A stretch of DNA of 64,000 bases from Oscillospiraceae bacterium (GCA_015065085.1 SVQW01000001.1:168258-232257), one strand, 5' to 3'; numbered from the stretch's first letter, positions 46,065-56,438 are shown. Made by a program: numbers and translations. Notes: generated from the sequence alone by a model not told the origin.

Positions 46065-46097
46065 GCGTTGCAAATATATATGAAGGAATGAAAAATT

Positions 46098-46595
46098 ATG
46101 TTAAAGACAGCAGTTATCATGGGCAGTGACAGTGATTTTGAAACAATGAAGGCTTGCATCAAAAAGCTTAAGGCTTTCGATATGCCCTTTGAAGTCAGAG
46201 TTATTTCGGCACATCGCACTCCCGCACTTGCAGAAGAATTTGCATCAAATGCTGAGAAAAACGGCTTTGGTGTTATCATAGCTGCCGCAGGTAAAGCGGC
46301 TCATCTTGGCGGAGTTATTGCAGCATATACAACGCTCCCTGTTATTGCCGTTCCGATAAAATCCTCTACCTTGGACGGCCTTGATTCTCTTCTTTCCATG
46401 GTTCAGATGCCGTCAGGTATACCTGTTGCCACCGTTGCCATTGATGGTGCACAGAATGCGGCTATACTTGCGGCTCAGATACTTTCGCTGTCCGATGCTT
46501 CTCTTAAACAAAAGCTTGCTGATGAAAAGAGAGCTATGGTTGAAGGTGTTATGAAAAAGGATGCTGCACTTCAAGAGAAGATAGCTGAAATATAA
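46098..46595 (+). CDS. purE: N5-carboxyaminoimidazole ribonucleotide mutase
   Basis: A 165-residue PurE that isomerises N5-CAIR to CAIR in purine synthesis. GSDSDFETM near residue 9, [12 protein letters not shown] near 39 and [14 protein letters not shown] near 68 are the class I signature; purK, which makes N5-CAIR, is not in the window. The start has an AAGGA site nine bases away. It leads the purine operon but sits directly behind a strong hairpin, so transcription must begin inside or before that hairpin. Confidence 0.96.
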   Translation: MLKTAVIMGSDSDFETMKACIKKLKAFDMPFEVRVISAHRTPALAEEFASNAEKNGFGVIIAAAGKAAHLGGVIAAYTTLPVIAVPIKSSTLDGLDSLLSMVQMPSGIPVATVAIDGAQNAAILAAQILSLSDASLKQKLADEKRAMVEGVMKKDAALQEKIAEI

Positions 46596-46633
46596 GTTTG
46601 AAATTAATATTATCATAAACGGAGGTTTTCAAA

Positions 46634-47344
46634 ATGAAAAGATTAGAACAGCTTTATGAAGGAAAAGCAAAAAAGGTTTTTAAGACCGATGATGAAAATG
46701 TATACATGGTATACTACAAGGATGACGCTACCGCATTCAACGGTGAAAAGAAGGGTACCATCTCCAATAAGGGTATCATAAACAACCGCGTTACAAACCA
46801 CCTTATGAAAATGCTTGAAAAAGAGGGTATTCCCACTCATCTTGTAGAAGAGATATCCGAGCGCGAAACACTTGTTAAACGCGTAAAAATCGTTCCTCTC
46901 GAGGTTATCGTAAGAAATATAGCAGCGGGCTCGCTTTCAAAGAGATTGGGTCTTCCTGAGGGCACAAAGCTCCAGACAACCGTGCTTGAGCTTTGTTACA
47001 AGGATGACGCTCTGGGCGACCCCATGATCAACAACTACCACGTATTTGCTATGGGGCTTGCAACTCCCGAGGAACTTAAGACCATTGAAGAGTATTCTCT
47101 CAAGATTAATAGAATTCTGGGTGATTACCTTAAGGACCTCAATATTGAGCTCATTGACTTTAAGCTTGAATTTGGTAAAACTGCCGACGGCACCATTATT
47201 CTTGCGGACGAGATTTCTCCCGACACCTGTCGTTTCTGGGATAGCGTAACTAAGGAAAAGCTGGATAAAGACAGATTCCGCCGTGATCTTGGCAACGTAG
47301 AGGATGCGTATAAAGAGATTCTCAAGAGACTTCTGGGGGAATAA
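46634..47344 (+). CDS. purC: SAICAR synthetase
   Basis: A 236-residue enzyme joining CAIR and aspartate with ATP. The N-terminal [10 protein letters not shown], the middle [13 protein letters not shown] near residue 77 and [14 protein letters not shown] near 194 are diagnostic. It is 38 bp after purE with a GGAGGT site. The purF start follows its stop by four bases. Confidence 0.97.
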   Translation: MKRLEQLYEGKAKKVFKTDDENVYMVYYKDDATAFNGEKKGTISNKGIINNRVTNHLMKMLEKEGIPTHLVEEISERETLVKRVKIVPLEVIVRNIAAGSLSKRLGLPEGTKLQTTVLELCYKDDALGDPMINNYHVFAMGLATPEELKTIEEYSLKINRILGDYLKDLNIELIDFKLEFGKTADGTIILADEISPDTCRFWDSVTKEKLDKDRFRRDLGNVEDAYKEILKRLLGE

Positions 47345-47348
47345 CAGC

Positions 47349-48758
47349 ATGTTCGACACTATTCATGAAGAATGCGGTGTTTTTGGAATTTGTGACCCCA
47401 GCGGCGAAACCGATGTTGCACACGCAGCATATACCGCACTGTTTGCTCTTCAGCACAGAGGACAGGAGAGTTGCGGAATAGTAGTAAATAATGACGGCGA
47501 AATATCCTATCACCGCGATTTAGGTCTTGTTCCCGATGTCTTCACAAAGGAAGCCTTTGATAAGTTGGGAAACGGTCAGATTGCCGTTGGACATACTCGT
47601 TATTCCACAAGAAGCCAGGCTATAAAAGCAAATAATCTTCCGCTTATTACCCGTCATGTAAAAGGCCCTATGGCGATTTCTTTTAACGGAAGCATAACCA
47701 ATGCGTCACAGCTCCGTGAGCGTCATGAATTGAGAGGCGGAATGTTCCATACCACTGGTGACACCGAGGTTATCGCATATACCATAACCGAGCAGAAGCT
47801 CACTTCGAACGTCATAGAGGAAGCAATAGAAAAAGCAATGTATAAGCTTGAGGGCGCATATTCTCTGGCTATAATGACGACACACAAGCTTATTGCTGTG
47901 CGTGACCCGTTTGGTTACCGCCCTTTATGTCTCGGTCAGATGCCCAACGGCGCATACGTGGTGGCATCCGAGTCCTGTGCATTCAATGCTATCGGTGCTG
48001 AATTTTTGCGTGATATAATGCCGGGCGAGATTCTTGTTATAAAAGGCAAAAATATGAAGTCCATAACTACCCATTGCGGCAGAAAACCGCACATCTGCGT
48101 TTTTGAATACGTTTATACCGCACGTCCCGATTCCGTTATTGAGGGTAACAGTGTTCATCGCGCAAGACTGAGGGCAGGTGAGTTTCTGTGGAAAGAGCAT
48201 CCTGTTGATGCCGATGTAGTAATTGGTGTTCCCGATTCGGGTCTGGATGCTGCACTTGGACTTTCTCTTGCTTCCGGAATACCATACGGCATCGGATTTC
48301 TTAAGAATAAATACATTGGAAGAACTTTTATTCTTCCCACTCAGAAAGAGCGTGAAAACGCTGTCAGAATAAAGCTCAATGTTATTGCCGAGACTGTAAA
48401 GGACAAGCGCGTTATAATGGTTGATGACTCGATCGTGCGCGGAACAACCAGCGCCAACATCGTAGAGCTTTTAAGAAAAGCGGGAGCGAAAGAAGTTCAC
48501 ATGAGAATATCTTCCCCTCCGTTTATGTATCCATGTTACTACGGAACGGATATAGACAGTAAGGATAAACTCATCGCTTGCCGTATGTCTATTGAGGAGA
48601 TACGTAATACCATCGGTGTAGATTCACTGGGCTATCTCAGCATTGATGCTGTAAACCATCTTGCTGATAACGGTAAATGCACCTTCTGCGACGGTTGCTT
48701 CACCGGAAAGTATCCATCCGATAAAGACCATAAATGTGAACACTGCAATATAAAATAA
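47349..48758 (+). CDS. purF: Amidophosphoribosyltransferase
   Basis: A 469-residue enzyme for the first committed purine step, PRPP plus glutamine to phosphoribosylamine. The catalytic Cys is Cys9 in EECGVFG after a short propeptide that should be cleaved. The PRPP loop is VIMVDDSIVRGTTS near residue 356. The C-terminal CTFCDGCF near 442 with other Cys matches the [4Fe-4S]-bearing Bacillus-type enzyme. ATG at 47349 is chosen for the GGGGGA site nine bases upstream. It is followed directly by purN, whereas purM normally lies between. Confidence 0.97.
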   Translation: MFDTIHEECGVFGICDPSGETDVAHAAYTALFALQHRGQESCGIVVNNDGEISYHRDLGLVPDVFTKEAFDKLGNGQIAVGHTRYSTRSQAIKANNLPLITRHVKGPMAISFNGSITNASQLRERHELRGGMFHTTGDTEVIAYTITEQKLTSNVIEEAIEKAMYKLEGAYSLAIMTTHKLIAVRDPFGYRPLCLGQMPNGAYVVASESCAFNAIGAEFLRDIMPGEILVIKGKNMKSITTHCGRKPHICVFEYVYTARPDSVIEGNSVHRARLRAGEFLWKEHPVDADVVIGVPDSGLDAALGLSLASGIPYGIGFLKNKYIGRTFILPTQKERENAVRIKLNVIAETVKDKRVIMVDDSIVRGTTSANIVELLRKAGAKEVHMRISSPPFMYPCYYGTDIDSKDKLIACRMSIEEIRNTIGVDSLGYLSIDAVNHLADNGKCTFCDGCFTGKYPSDKDHKCEHCNIK

Positions 48759-48776
48759 AAGTTTACGAGGATAAAA

Positions 48777-49412
48777 ATGTCCCAGATTAAAAAAATTGCC
48801 GTCCTTGTATCGGGCGGCGGAACTAACTTGCAGGCTCTTATTGATGCTCAGAACAGCGGAATACTCAAGTCAGGAAAAATAGCTGCCGTTGTTTCCAGCT
48901 GTGATGATGCGTATGCACTCACAAGAGCAGCAAATGCGGGAATTCCGTCTTGCGTGGTTGCTCGAAAAGGATGTACGAAGGATGAGTTCAATAAACGACT
49001 TTGCGAAAAGCTCAATGAGCTTGAGTGTGATCTGGTTATACTTGCAGGCTTTATGTGCATCCTTACAGATGTCGTTCTCAAGCCATATGCAAACCGTATA
49101 ATCAATGTTCACCCTTCACTTATACCTTCCTTCTGCGGTGACGGCTTTTACGGACTTCATGTTCACGAAGCGGCGCTTTCGAAAGGTGTTAAGGTGACAG
49201 GAGCGACCGTACATTTTGTCAATGAGATCGTGGACGGTGGTGCAATAATATTACAGAAAGCGGTCGAAATACAAAGCGGAGATACTCCCGAAATCCTGCA
49301 AAAACGTGTCATGGAGCAGGCTGAGTGGAAAATACTCCCGTATGCGGCAGAGCTTTTCTGTGCGGATAAGCTTATAATTAATAACAATAAATGTGAAATT
49401 AAAGGAGAATAA
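48777..49412 (+). CDS. purN: Phosphoribosylglycinamide formyltransferase
   Basis: A 211-residue folate-dependent transferase (GAR to FGAR). [18 protein letters not shown] is at the N-terminus; [17 protein letters not shown] near residue 108 holds the catalytic Asn-His, and [12 protein letters not shown] near 150 provides the Asp region. The ribosome site is GAGGA. It ends one base before the purH ATG. Confidence 0.96.
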   Translation: MSQIKKIAVLVSGGGTNLQALIDAQNSGILKSGKIAAVVSSCDDAYALTRAANAGIPSCVVARKGCTKDEFNKRLCEKLNELECDLVILAGFMCILTDVVLKPYANRIINVHPSLIPSFCGDGFYGLHVHEAALSKGVKVTGATVHFVNEIVDGGAIILQKAVEIQSGDTPEILQKRVMEQAEWKILPYAAELFCADKLIINNNKCEIKGE

Positions 49413-49413
49413 C

Positions 49414-50958
49414 ATGAAAAAACGCGCTCTTATCAGTCTTACCGATAAAACCGGAGCGGTTGAATTCGCCAAAGAACTTGAAGCACTGGGTTATGAGGTG
49501 CTTTCCACCGGTGGTACTGCCAAAATTCTCAGAGACAACGGCGTTAATGTAATAAATGTTTCGGATGTTACAGGCTTCCCCGAATGTCTGGACGGCAGAG
49601 TCAAGACACTTCATCCGAATATTCATGCAGGTATACTTGCAATGCGCTCCAACCCTGAGCACATGAAACAGATACAGGAATTGGGCGTTGACCCTATTGA
49701 TATTGTCGCAATAAACCTCTATCCTTTCAAGAACACTATTCTTAAGGATGGTGTTACCCGTGCCGAAGCTATCGAAAATATCGATATCGGCGGTCCTACC
49801 ATGATAAGAGCGGCAGCTAAGAACTATCAGGATGTTGCTGTTATTGTTGACCCTGCGGATTACCCGGTTATTATAGAACAGCTTAAAAACGGCGGCGTAA
49901 CCGTTGAAAAGAAGCTTGAGCTGGCATATAAGGTGTTCAACCACACCGCTCAGTACGATGCCATGATTTCCACGTATCTCCGCAAAGAGACCGGTTCGGA
50001 GATTTTCCCCGACAACATCACCTTTACTTACGAAAAGGTGCAAAGCATGCGTTACGGTGAAAACCCCCACCAGCAGGCGGCATTCTATAAGGAAATCGGA
50101 ACCCATCTCAGCGGTACTCTTTCCGCCGCAAAGCAGCTGCATGGCAAAGAACTTTCTTACAACAATATCAATGATACCAACGGCGCACTGGATCTTCTTA
50201 AGGAATTCTCGGAGCCTTGCGTTGTTGCGGTTAAGCATGCAAACCCCTGCGGTGTAGGTGTTGCGGATAATATTTACGATGCTTATGTTAAGGCGTATGA
50301 AGCAGACCCTGTTTCCATATTCGGCGGCATTGTTGCGGCGAACCGTGAGATTGATGCGGCTACCGCAGAAGAGATATCCAAAATATTCCTTGAAATCGTT
50401 ATTGCTCCTTCCTTTACACCGGAAGCAATAGAAATAATCGAAAAGAAAAAGAATATCCGTATTCTTGTTCTCGAAGATATTTCCAAGCCCAACGAAAAAT
50501 CCTTCCTCGACATGAAAAAGGTTGCGGGCGGTCTTCTTGTTCAGGAATATAATGACGAGCTTTATGACGAAGCTGATCTTAAATGCGTTACCGACCGTCA
50601 GCCTACCGAAGAGGAAAAGAAAGCTATGCTTTTTGGAATGAAGGTTGTAAAACATACAAAGTCCAATGGTATCGTGCTTACTCTTGGCGACCGTACCGTA
50701 GGCATAGGTCCCGGTCAGACCAATCGAATCACCGCACTTGAACTTGCTATAAAATATGCCGGTGACAAGGCAAAGAATTCTGTTCTTGCTTCCGATGCCT
50801 TCTTCCCGTTCGGCGACTGTGTCGAAGCAGCTCACAAGGCGGGTATTAATGCTATAATTCAACCGGGCGGTTCCATAAGAGACCAGGAATCCATTGACCT
50901 CTGCAATAAATATGGTATTGCTATGATATTTACCGGCAAGCGTCACTTTAAGCACTGA
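49414..50958 (+). CDS. purH: Bifunctional AICAR transformylase / IMP cyclohydrolase
   Basis: A 514-residue enzyme for the last two steps to IMP. The N-terminal MGS-like cyclohydrolase domain has STGGTAKIL and [15 protein letters not shown]. The C-terminal transformylase has [12 protein letters not shown] near residue 216, [11 protein letters not shown] near 270 and [15 protein letters not shown] near 470. ATG at 49414 has a perfect AAAGGAG site. It lies in one tight operon with purN before and purD 14 bp after. Confidence 0.97.
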   Translation: MKKRALISLTDKTGAVEFAKELEALGYEVLSTGGTAKILRDNGVNVINVSDVTGFPECLDGRVKTLHPNIHAGILAMRSNPEHMKQIQELGVDPIDIVAINLYPFKNTILKDGVTRAEAIENIDIGGPTMIRAAAKNYQDVAVIVDPADYPVIIEQLKNGGVTVEKKLELAYKVFNHTAQYDAMISTYLRKETGSEIFPDNITFTYEKVQSMRYGENPHQQAAFYKEIGTHLSGTLSAAKQLHGKELSYNNINDTNGALDLLKEFSEPCVVAVKHANPCGVGVADNIYDAYVKAYEADPVSIFGGIVAANREIDAATAEEISKIFLEIVIAPSFTPEAIEIIEKKKNIRILVLEDISKPNEKSFLDMKKVAGGLLVQEYNDELYDEADLKCVTDRQPTEEEKKAMLFGMKVVKHTKSNGIVLTLGDRTVGIGPGQTNRITALELAIKYAGDKAKNSVLASDAFFPFGDCVEAAHKAGINAIIQPGGSIRDQESIDLCNKYGIAMIFTGKRHFKH

Positions 50959-50972
50959 TGAGGGGAATTATA

Positions 50973-52241
50973 ATGCAAAAATATAATATACTTGTTATCG
51001 GCTCGGGCGGAAGAGAGCACGCCATACTTTGTGCAATGAAAAAGAGTCCGCAATGCGGTAAGCTTTATGCCGCACCCGGAAACGGCGGCATTTCTCAGAT
51101 TGCTGAGTGTGTTAATGTGAAGGCTACCGATATTGATGGAATACTCGGTTTTCTTGAAACTTCGGATGTAGACCTGGTTTTTGTAGCCCCCGATGACCCG
51201 CTTATGCTGGGCATGGTTGACAAGATACAGGAAAAGGGTATCAGAGTATTCGGACCACGTCAGAACGCGGCTATTATAGAGGGAAGTAAGGTCTTTTCAA
51301 AGGACCTTATGAAAAAATATAATATTCCCACTGCCGGTTATGAGGTATTCGAAAATCCCGCCGATGTAATGAATTACATAAAAACAAAAAACAGCTTTCC
51401 GACTGTAATAAAAGCAGAGGGACTTGCACTTGGTAAGGGCGTTATTATTGCCGAGGATCTTGCCGCGGCTGAGAGCGCAGTAAAAACCATTATGGAGGAT
51501 AAAATCTTCGGTGCTTCCGGCAACCGCGTTGTGGTTGAGGAGTTTCTTACAGGTCCCGAAGTGTCCGTGCTTGCTTTCTGTGATGGAAGAACAGTTGTCC
51601 CCATGGTTTCCGCGCAGGACCATAAGCGTGCATTTGACCATGATATGGGCCCCAACACAGGAGGAATGGGTACATTCTCTCCCAGCAGAGTTTACACCGC
51701 GGATATTGCCGATGTGTGCATGAAAACCATTTTCAAGCCTACGGTGGAAGCGATGGCGAAAGAGGGACGACCTTTTAAAGGCGTACTTTATTTCGGACTT
51801 ATGCTTACCGCAAAAGGTCCTATGGTAATAGAATATAACGCACGCTTCGGCGATCCCGAAACACAGGTTGTTCTGCCTCGACTTAAAACAGATTTTATTG
51901 ATATCATTAATGCTGTTATAGATGAAAAACTTGACGAAATTAATATAGAGTGGGAGAATAACGCGGCGGTTTGCGTTGTTGCGGCTTCCGGTGGATATCC
52001 CGGCTCTTATAAAACCGGATATGAGATAAGCGGTCTTAAGGAATGCGAGGATTTCGGTGCTACGGTTTATCACGCGGGTACAAAAGTTGCTGACGGTAAA
52101 ATCGTAACAGGCGGCGGACGTGTTCTCGGAATAACCTCTACCGCACCTACACTTGACCTTGCAATTGAAAAATCTTACGAAGCAATTAAAAAAGTTTCGT
52201 TCACTGATATGTTCTACCGCAAGGATATTGGTATAAAGTGA
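50973..52241 (+). CDS. purD: Phosphoribosylamine-glycine ligase
   Basis: A 422-residue ATP-grasp enzyme making GAR from phosphoribosylamine and glycine. The N-terminal ILVIGSGGREHAI is diagnostic, GPNTGGMGTFSP lies near residue 228 and EYNARFGDPETQVVLPRL near 290. GAGGGGA precedes the ATG at 50973. Its stop codon overlaps the GTG start of the next gene by three bases, so an unrelated secreted protein is translationally coupled to it. Confidence 0.97.
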   Translation: MQKYNILVIGSGGREHAILCAMKKSPQCGKLYAAPGNGGISQIAECVNVKATDIDGILGFLETSDVDLVFVAPDDPLMLGMVDKIQEKGIRVFGPRQNAAIIEGSKVFSKDLMKKYNIPTAGYEVFENPADVMNYIKTKNSFPTVIKAEGLALGKGVIIAEDLAAAESAVKTIMEDKIFGASGNRVVVEEFLTGPEVSVLAFCDGRTVVPMVSAQDHKRAFDHDMGPNTGGMGTFSPSRVYTADIADVCMKTIFKPTVEAMAKEGRPFKGVLYFGLMLTAKGPMVIEYNARFGDPETQVVLPRLKTDFIDIINAVIDEKLDEINIEWENNAAVCVVAASGGYPGSYKTGYEISGLKECEDFGATVYHAGTKVADGKIVTGGGRVLGITSTAPTLDLAIEKSYEAIKKVSFTDMFYRKDIGIK

Positions 52242-53371
52242 AGCTCAGGTATTTTTTAACGTTACTGTCGGTAGTGATTGTGTTTTCTTTGATTGCTTAT
52301 GCCAATACCGACAGCTTGAAGAAAGACTTTTTCGACGCTCAGTCATTTCTGGATGCAGATGTCGTCAAAATTTTTGACGGCATCTGCGAAAAAGGTAAAA
52401 TAACAGAGTTTTTTGTCGAAGATAAAACTGATTCTTCAGACATACGCTACTATGTTTACAGTGACGGCGAAAAACATTTTATTGAAAGCCCGGACAACTT
52501 CGGCTATACGATATTAACAGATGGAAGCGATGATGAAATTCTTGCTCCATTTGATGTTATAAGCTTTTTTTTCAATAGTTCAATTCGGCATACCAAGTAC
52601 TCTCGTGTTTTTGAGTTTTATGAATCGGTAATCAGAAATTCGGTAACCGAGGATGATTTCAGAAAACAGAGTACGTACGTGAAGATAGGATCATTGCGAA
52701 AAAAGTGTGATACTGTAACGCTGAATGTAAAAGGCTCCGCAGTTATTAGCGGTATAAAGAAGTTTTTGGGCTCTGATGATTTCGTTTCGCTTGTTAATGA
52801 CGTGTATGATTGCAAATATACCTCTGATGATATGTTGCGTTATGCCGATGTGCTTATTCCGTACGAGGAGGCTGCACTGATTCATAAAAGAAGCATAGTA
52901 GGCGGGAAAATCATTTCGGAGAATATTGTTTTTGACACAGGCAGTAATGTTTATACCGTTAAAGTTGCCAACGATTATTCCGAACACCCGTCTATTACCA
53001 TGACGTTTTCCGATTCCGGACGCACTGTTTGTATTGAATTGGAATATAAAAAAACGTATGGTGCAGAGGAACTGACCATAAACACCAAAGACGAATTAAT
53101 AAAGCTTGTAAAAACTGCGGATTCATTGCAGTATTGCAGTGAAGCTCAGGAAACGACAAAAATTATATCGGTTCGTCCATACGGCGATTATATACCCGAG
53201 AATGATGTTTTTGGTATGAATATTTTGCGGGATAAGCGTTTGATTTTTACCAAATTGTCAAGGTGGCTCAGGGGCAATGCCGATGCCGCTTTGCTTTTCA
53301 GAACATACGAAGCAGATATTAACCCTTTGGATATTAAAACAGAGGATTTAAAAATAATTTTTGATGAGTAA
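52238..53371 (+). CDS. Secreted protein of unknown function coupled to purD
   Basis: A 377-residue protein not recognised. The start is GTG inside the end of purD, and AAGGA lies about 10 bases upstream. A signal peptide covers roughly residues 1-22 (ending SLIAYA). The mature part has two beta-rich segments that both contain kSYxx/KxxY-type strands, few Cys, and no lipobox, LPXTG or membrane tail. It sits between purD and a PRPP synthetase gene with 15 bp to the latter, so it is on the purine transcript. Whether it has any purine link is unknown. Confidence 0.75.
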   Translation: MKLRYFLTLLSVVIVFSLIAYANTDSLKKDFFDAQSFLDADVVKIFDGICEKGKITEFFVEDKTDSSDIRYYVYSDGEKHFIESPDNFGYTILTDGSDDEILAPFDVISFFFNSSIRHTKYSRVFEFYESVIRNSVTEDDFRKQSTYVKIGSLRKKCDTVTLNVKGSAVISGIKKFLGSDDFVSLVNDVYDCKYTSDDMLRYADVLIPYEEAALIHKRSIVGGKIISENIVFDTGSNVYTVKVANDYSEHPSITMTFSDSGRTVCIELEYKKTYGAEELTINTKDELIKLVKTADSLQYCSEAQETTKIISVRPYGDYIPENDVFGMNILRDKRLIFTKLSRWLRGNADAALLFRTYEADINPLDIKTEDLKIIFDE

Positions 53372-53386
53372 AGGGAGATTAAGCAT

Positions 53387-54544
53387 ATGCAGGGATTTTC
53401 TAACAACTCGCTTGGCAATAAACTTGTTATTATGGGTACTGCAGGCACAGAAAATATGCTCAAGCAAATAGAGGGTTATATAAGAGAGTGGCGTTGCACA
53501 CCGGATGAAAACTTTATAGTTCAGACTTCTTGCCCCAGATTCAGCTCCGGCGAAGGTAAGGGACTTATAAAAGAATCCGTTCGTGATAAAGATGTTTATA
53601 TTCTTTGCGACTGTTTCAATTATGGTGTTGAGTACAAAATGTACGGCAGAAATGTTCCTATGAGTCCCGACGACCATTTTCAGGACCTTAAACGTATAAT
53701 TTCGGCAATCGGCGGTAAAGCATCCCGTATTTCCGTAATCATGCCCATGCTTTATGAAGGTCGTCAGCACCGTGTCAGCGGACGTGAGTCGCTGGACTGT
53801 GCGATGGCACTCAAAGAACTTGAGGATATGGGCGTTGAAAACATTGTTACTTTCGATGCACACGATGACAGAATAAAAAACGCTGTCCCGTTTATAGGCT
53901 TTGATAACCTTATGCCTACATATCAGAATCTTAAGGCGTTTGTTCACGATTACGACGATGTCGATCTCTCTAACCTTATAGTTGTTTCTCCTGACGAAGG
54001 AGCACTCAACCGTGGAATGTATTATGCATATGTTATGGGTATAAAGCTCAGTATGTTCTATAAGAGACGTGACTATTCGGTAGTTGAAAACGGCAGAAAC
54101 CCCATAGTTGCCCATGAATATTTGGGTGATGATGTTAACGGCAAGGACATTATAGTTGTAGATGATATACTTTCCACAGGTGACTCCTTCCTTCACATTA
54201 TCGATAAGCTTAAGGGTATGGGAGCAAAGCGTATTTTTGGCTTCTTCTCGTTTGGTCTTTTCACCAACGGTCTTGAAATTTTCGACCAATACTATGAAAA
54301 GAACCTTTTTGACCGTATTTACACCACAAACTCTGTTTATGTAACGGACGAACTTAAGTCTAAAAAGTGGTTTACTGAGGTTAACGTGCTTAAATATGTT
54401 GCTTATTACATTGAAGCGCTTAATAAACATAATTCTGTAAGCAAGCTGCTTGATTCCAGCGAAAGAATCAATGCACTGCTGGCCGAACTCAAGGCTCGAA
54501 ATACCAGTGTTAATGTCAACCAAATGTCTATTGAGAATAATTAA
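53387..54544 (+). CDS. prs: Long-form ribose-phosphate pyrophosphokinase (PRPP synthetase)
   Basis: A 385-residue enzyme of the PRPP synthetase fold, about 70 residues longer than the classic 315. The catalytic segment YEGRQHRVSGRESLD lies near residue 122 and matches the YxRQDRxxxxREPI flap. A conserved-type TFDAHDD follows near 160. The PRPP-binding loop reads IIVVDDILSTGDS near 255, where class I enzymes have VDDxxDTGGT. It has an N-terminal extension and a helical C-terminal tail. Placement at the end of the purine operon supplies the PurF substrate and supports the assignment; biochemical class is unclear. Confidence 0.85.
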   Translation: MQGFSNNSLGNKLVIMGTAGTENMLKQIEGYIREWRCTPDENFIVQTSCPRFSSGEGKGLIKESVRDKDVYILCDCFNYGVEYKMYGRNVPMSPDDHFQDLKRIISAIGGKASRISVIMPMLYEGRQHRVSGRESLDCAMALKELEDMGVENIVTFDAHDDRIKNAVPFIGFDNLMPTYQNLKAFVHDYDDVDLSNLIVVSPDEGALNRGMYYAYVMGIKLSMFYKRRDYSVVENGRNPIVAHEYLGDDVNGKDIIVVDDILSTGDSFLHIIDKLKGMGAKRIFGFFSFGLFTNGLEIFDQYYEKNLFDRIYTTNSVYVTDELKSKKWFTEVNVLKYVAYYIEALNKHNSVSKLLDSSERINALLAELKARNTSVNVNQMSIENN

Positions 54545-54561
54545 ACACGATAAATATAAAT

Positions 54562-54594
54562 AATAATACCGGGTTGAACCAACCCGGTATTATT
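54562..54594. terminator. Bidirectional terminator between the purine operon and uvrC
   Basis: AATAATACCGGGTT / AACCCGGTATTATT, a 14-bp stem with loop GAACC; it touches the uvrC stop codon. Confidence 0.92.
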
Positions 54595-56411
54595 TATTTA
54601 TTGAAAAACTCTTTGATATTTTCGGCATCCTTTGCGGTAATACCTTTTACTTCGCAAAGTTCATCCTTACTTGCCTGCGAAACGGCTTTGATGCTCTTGA
54701 AATGCGACATAAGTCTTTTTGCTTTTACTTCGCCTATACCGTCAATCCTCTCCAGCTTGGAGGACGTCATATGCTTGGCGCGTCTGCTGTCCATTTTGCT
54801 GAATGAAAAACGATGAACCTCCTCTTGAATTTTATAAATGAAATTGAAAATAGGGATGTTTTTTGCAATACTGATTTCGTAATTATCGTCTGTAAGACTT
54901 CTGGTTTTATGAAAACTGTCCTTCACCATACCGAACACGGGGATTTCAACCCCCAGCGAATTAAACAGCCGGCGGATAACCGATACGTGTCCCTTTCCGC
55001 CGTCAAGCAGGATAAGATCCGGCAGAGGAGGGAAGTTTTCATCATCGGCATGCGAAATCCTTCTCTTTAAAGCTTCTGCCATTGCCCCGTAGTCATCCTG
55101 AGAATCGCTTCGTATGTTAAAGGAGCGGTAGTCACGCCTCCTGAAGCTTGCGTTTTCTATTACTACCATTCCGCATGTAATGTGCGCATCACCCGTGTTT
55201 GAAATGTCGTATGCTTCGATTCTTTCGGGTATAACCTCAAGCTGAAGTATATCGGCAAGCTCAATGAGCAGTGTGTCGCTTTTTTGGTTGACTTCGCGTG
55301 AATGAAGAGCTATGCTTTTGGCATTTTCGCACGCCATGTCGTTTAACTTTTTCATTTCACCGCGCTCGGGAAAAACGAACTTTACATTATATCCGCTTTG
55401 CAAAGTGAGATATTGTTTTTCCGGTTCGCAATCCCATTTCAGTGAATTGGATATAATTATCTGACGTGGTACGTATTCACGTTTTTTGTAAAACTCAATG
55501 AGAAACGCGGAAAAAGATGATGGATCCGGAATTTCGTCAGCCCCGAAAATAAAACTGTCCATATCCGCGAGTTTTCCACCACGTATAAATAGCACAGCTA
55601 TGCAGGCTGAAACTTCATCGGTGTAAATTCCGAATACATCCTGATCGGTTTCAGGAGAGGCAATTATTTTTTGATTCTGGCTTAGTTTTTCAAGAGCGAT
55701 ATACATATCTCTCAGCTTGGCGGCACGTTCAAAGTTGAGTTCGTCCGAAGCCTTAAGCATCTCTTGCTTAATATTATCTGATGCTTGCCTGATATCACCT
55801 TTTAAGAACAAGATAATTTTATCGAAAATCTCCCTGTATTCTTCCAAAGTTATTTTACCTGTACAAGGCCCCACGCATCTGTCAATGTGATAATTCAGGC
55901 AAGGTCTGCCTTTACATATGTCCTGTGGGAATTTTTTATTGCAGGTGGCAGTTTTAAATGTCTTTTGTATTGTCTCAATTAGATTATAAACGGTGGAAGA
56001 AGAGGAATACGGGCCAAAATACTTCGCCGTATCGTGCTTTTGCGAGCTTCTGCTTCTTACAACACTGAGCTTCGGATAACCCTCCGTTTCCACTTTGAGA
56101 TAAGGGTAACGCCTGTCATCCTTGAGTTTTATGTTGTATCGCGGCTTATATTTCTTAATAAACTCGTTTTCCAATACCAGAGCTTCGTTTTCCGTGTCGG
56201 TGAATAAACACTCAAAATCGTCTGCCGACATAACCATCTTGCGGGTTTTGACAGGATGGTTCTCTATTTGTGTAAAATACTGTGAAACTCTGTTTTGAAG
56301 AGTCTTTGATTTTCCGACGTAAATTACTTTGCCGTTTTTGTCCTTAATAAGATACACGCCGGGTTTTTTTGGAAGTAATCGAGCTTTTTCGTATAGCTTT
56401 TCTGTTTTCAC
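54594..56411 (-). CDS. uvrC: Excinuclease ABC subunit C
   Basis: A 605-residue nuclease making both incisions in nucleotide excision repair. The GIY-YIG domain is at the N-terminus (KPGVYLIKDKNGKVIYVGKS), a UVR motif (ELNFERAAKLRDM) near residue 205, the RNase H-like C-terminal nuclease has LDGGKGHVS, and two helix-hairpin-helix motifs end the protein (IDGIGEVKAKRL, VKGITAKDAENI). GTG at 56409-56411, six bases after AAGGAG, is preferred to far-upstream ATGs, which would lie within or before the promoter. Confidence 0.95.
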   Translation of the reverse strand: MKTEKLYEKARLLPKKPGVYLIKDKNGKVIYVGKSKTLQNRVSQYFTQIENHPVKTRKMVMSADDFECLFTDTENEALVLENEFIKKYKPRYNIKLKDDRRYPYLKVETEGYPKLSVVRSRSSQKHDTAKYFGPYSSSSTVYNLIETIQKTFKTATCNKKFPQDICKGRPCLNYHIDRCVGPCTGKITLEEYREIFDKIILFLKGDIRQASDNIKQEMLKASDELNFERAAKLRDMYIALEKLSQNQKIIASPETDQDVFGIYTDEVSACIAVLFIRGGKLADMDSFIFGADEIPDPSSFSAFLIEFYKKREYVPRQIIISNSLKWDCEPEKQYLTLQSGYNVKFVFPERGEMKKLNDMACENAKSIALHSREVNQKSDTLLIELADILQLEVIPERIEAYDISNTGDAHITCGMVVIENASFRRRDYRSFNIRSDSQDDYGAMAEALKRRISHADDENFPPLPDLILLDGGKGHVSVIRRLFNSLGVEIPVFGMVKDSFHKTRSLTDDNYEISIAKNIPIFNFIYKIQEEVHRFSFSKMDSRRAKHMTSSKLERIDGIGEVKAKRLMSHFKSIKAVSQASKDELCEVKGITAKDAENIKEFFNK

Positions 56412-56438
56412 AAAATACTCCTTGGTTTTAGTAACATT

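Noticed and set aside
49399-50955. Open frame of 518 codons opposite purH
   Set aside because: Same cause as above: antisense of a biased gene. It has no domain and ends inside purH borders.
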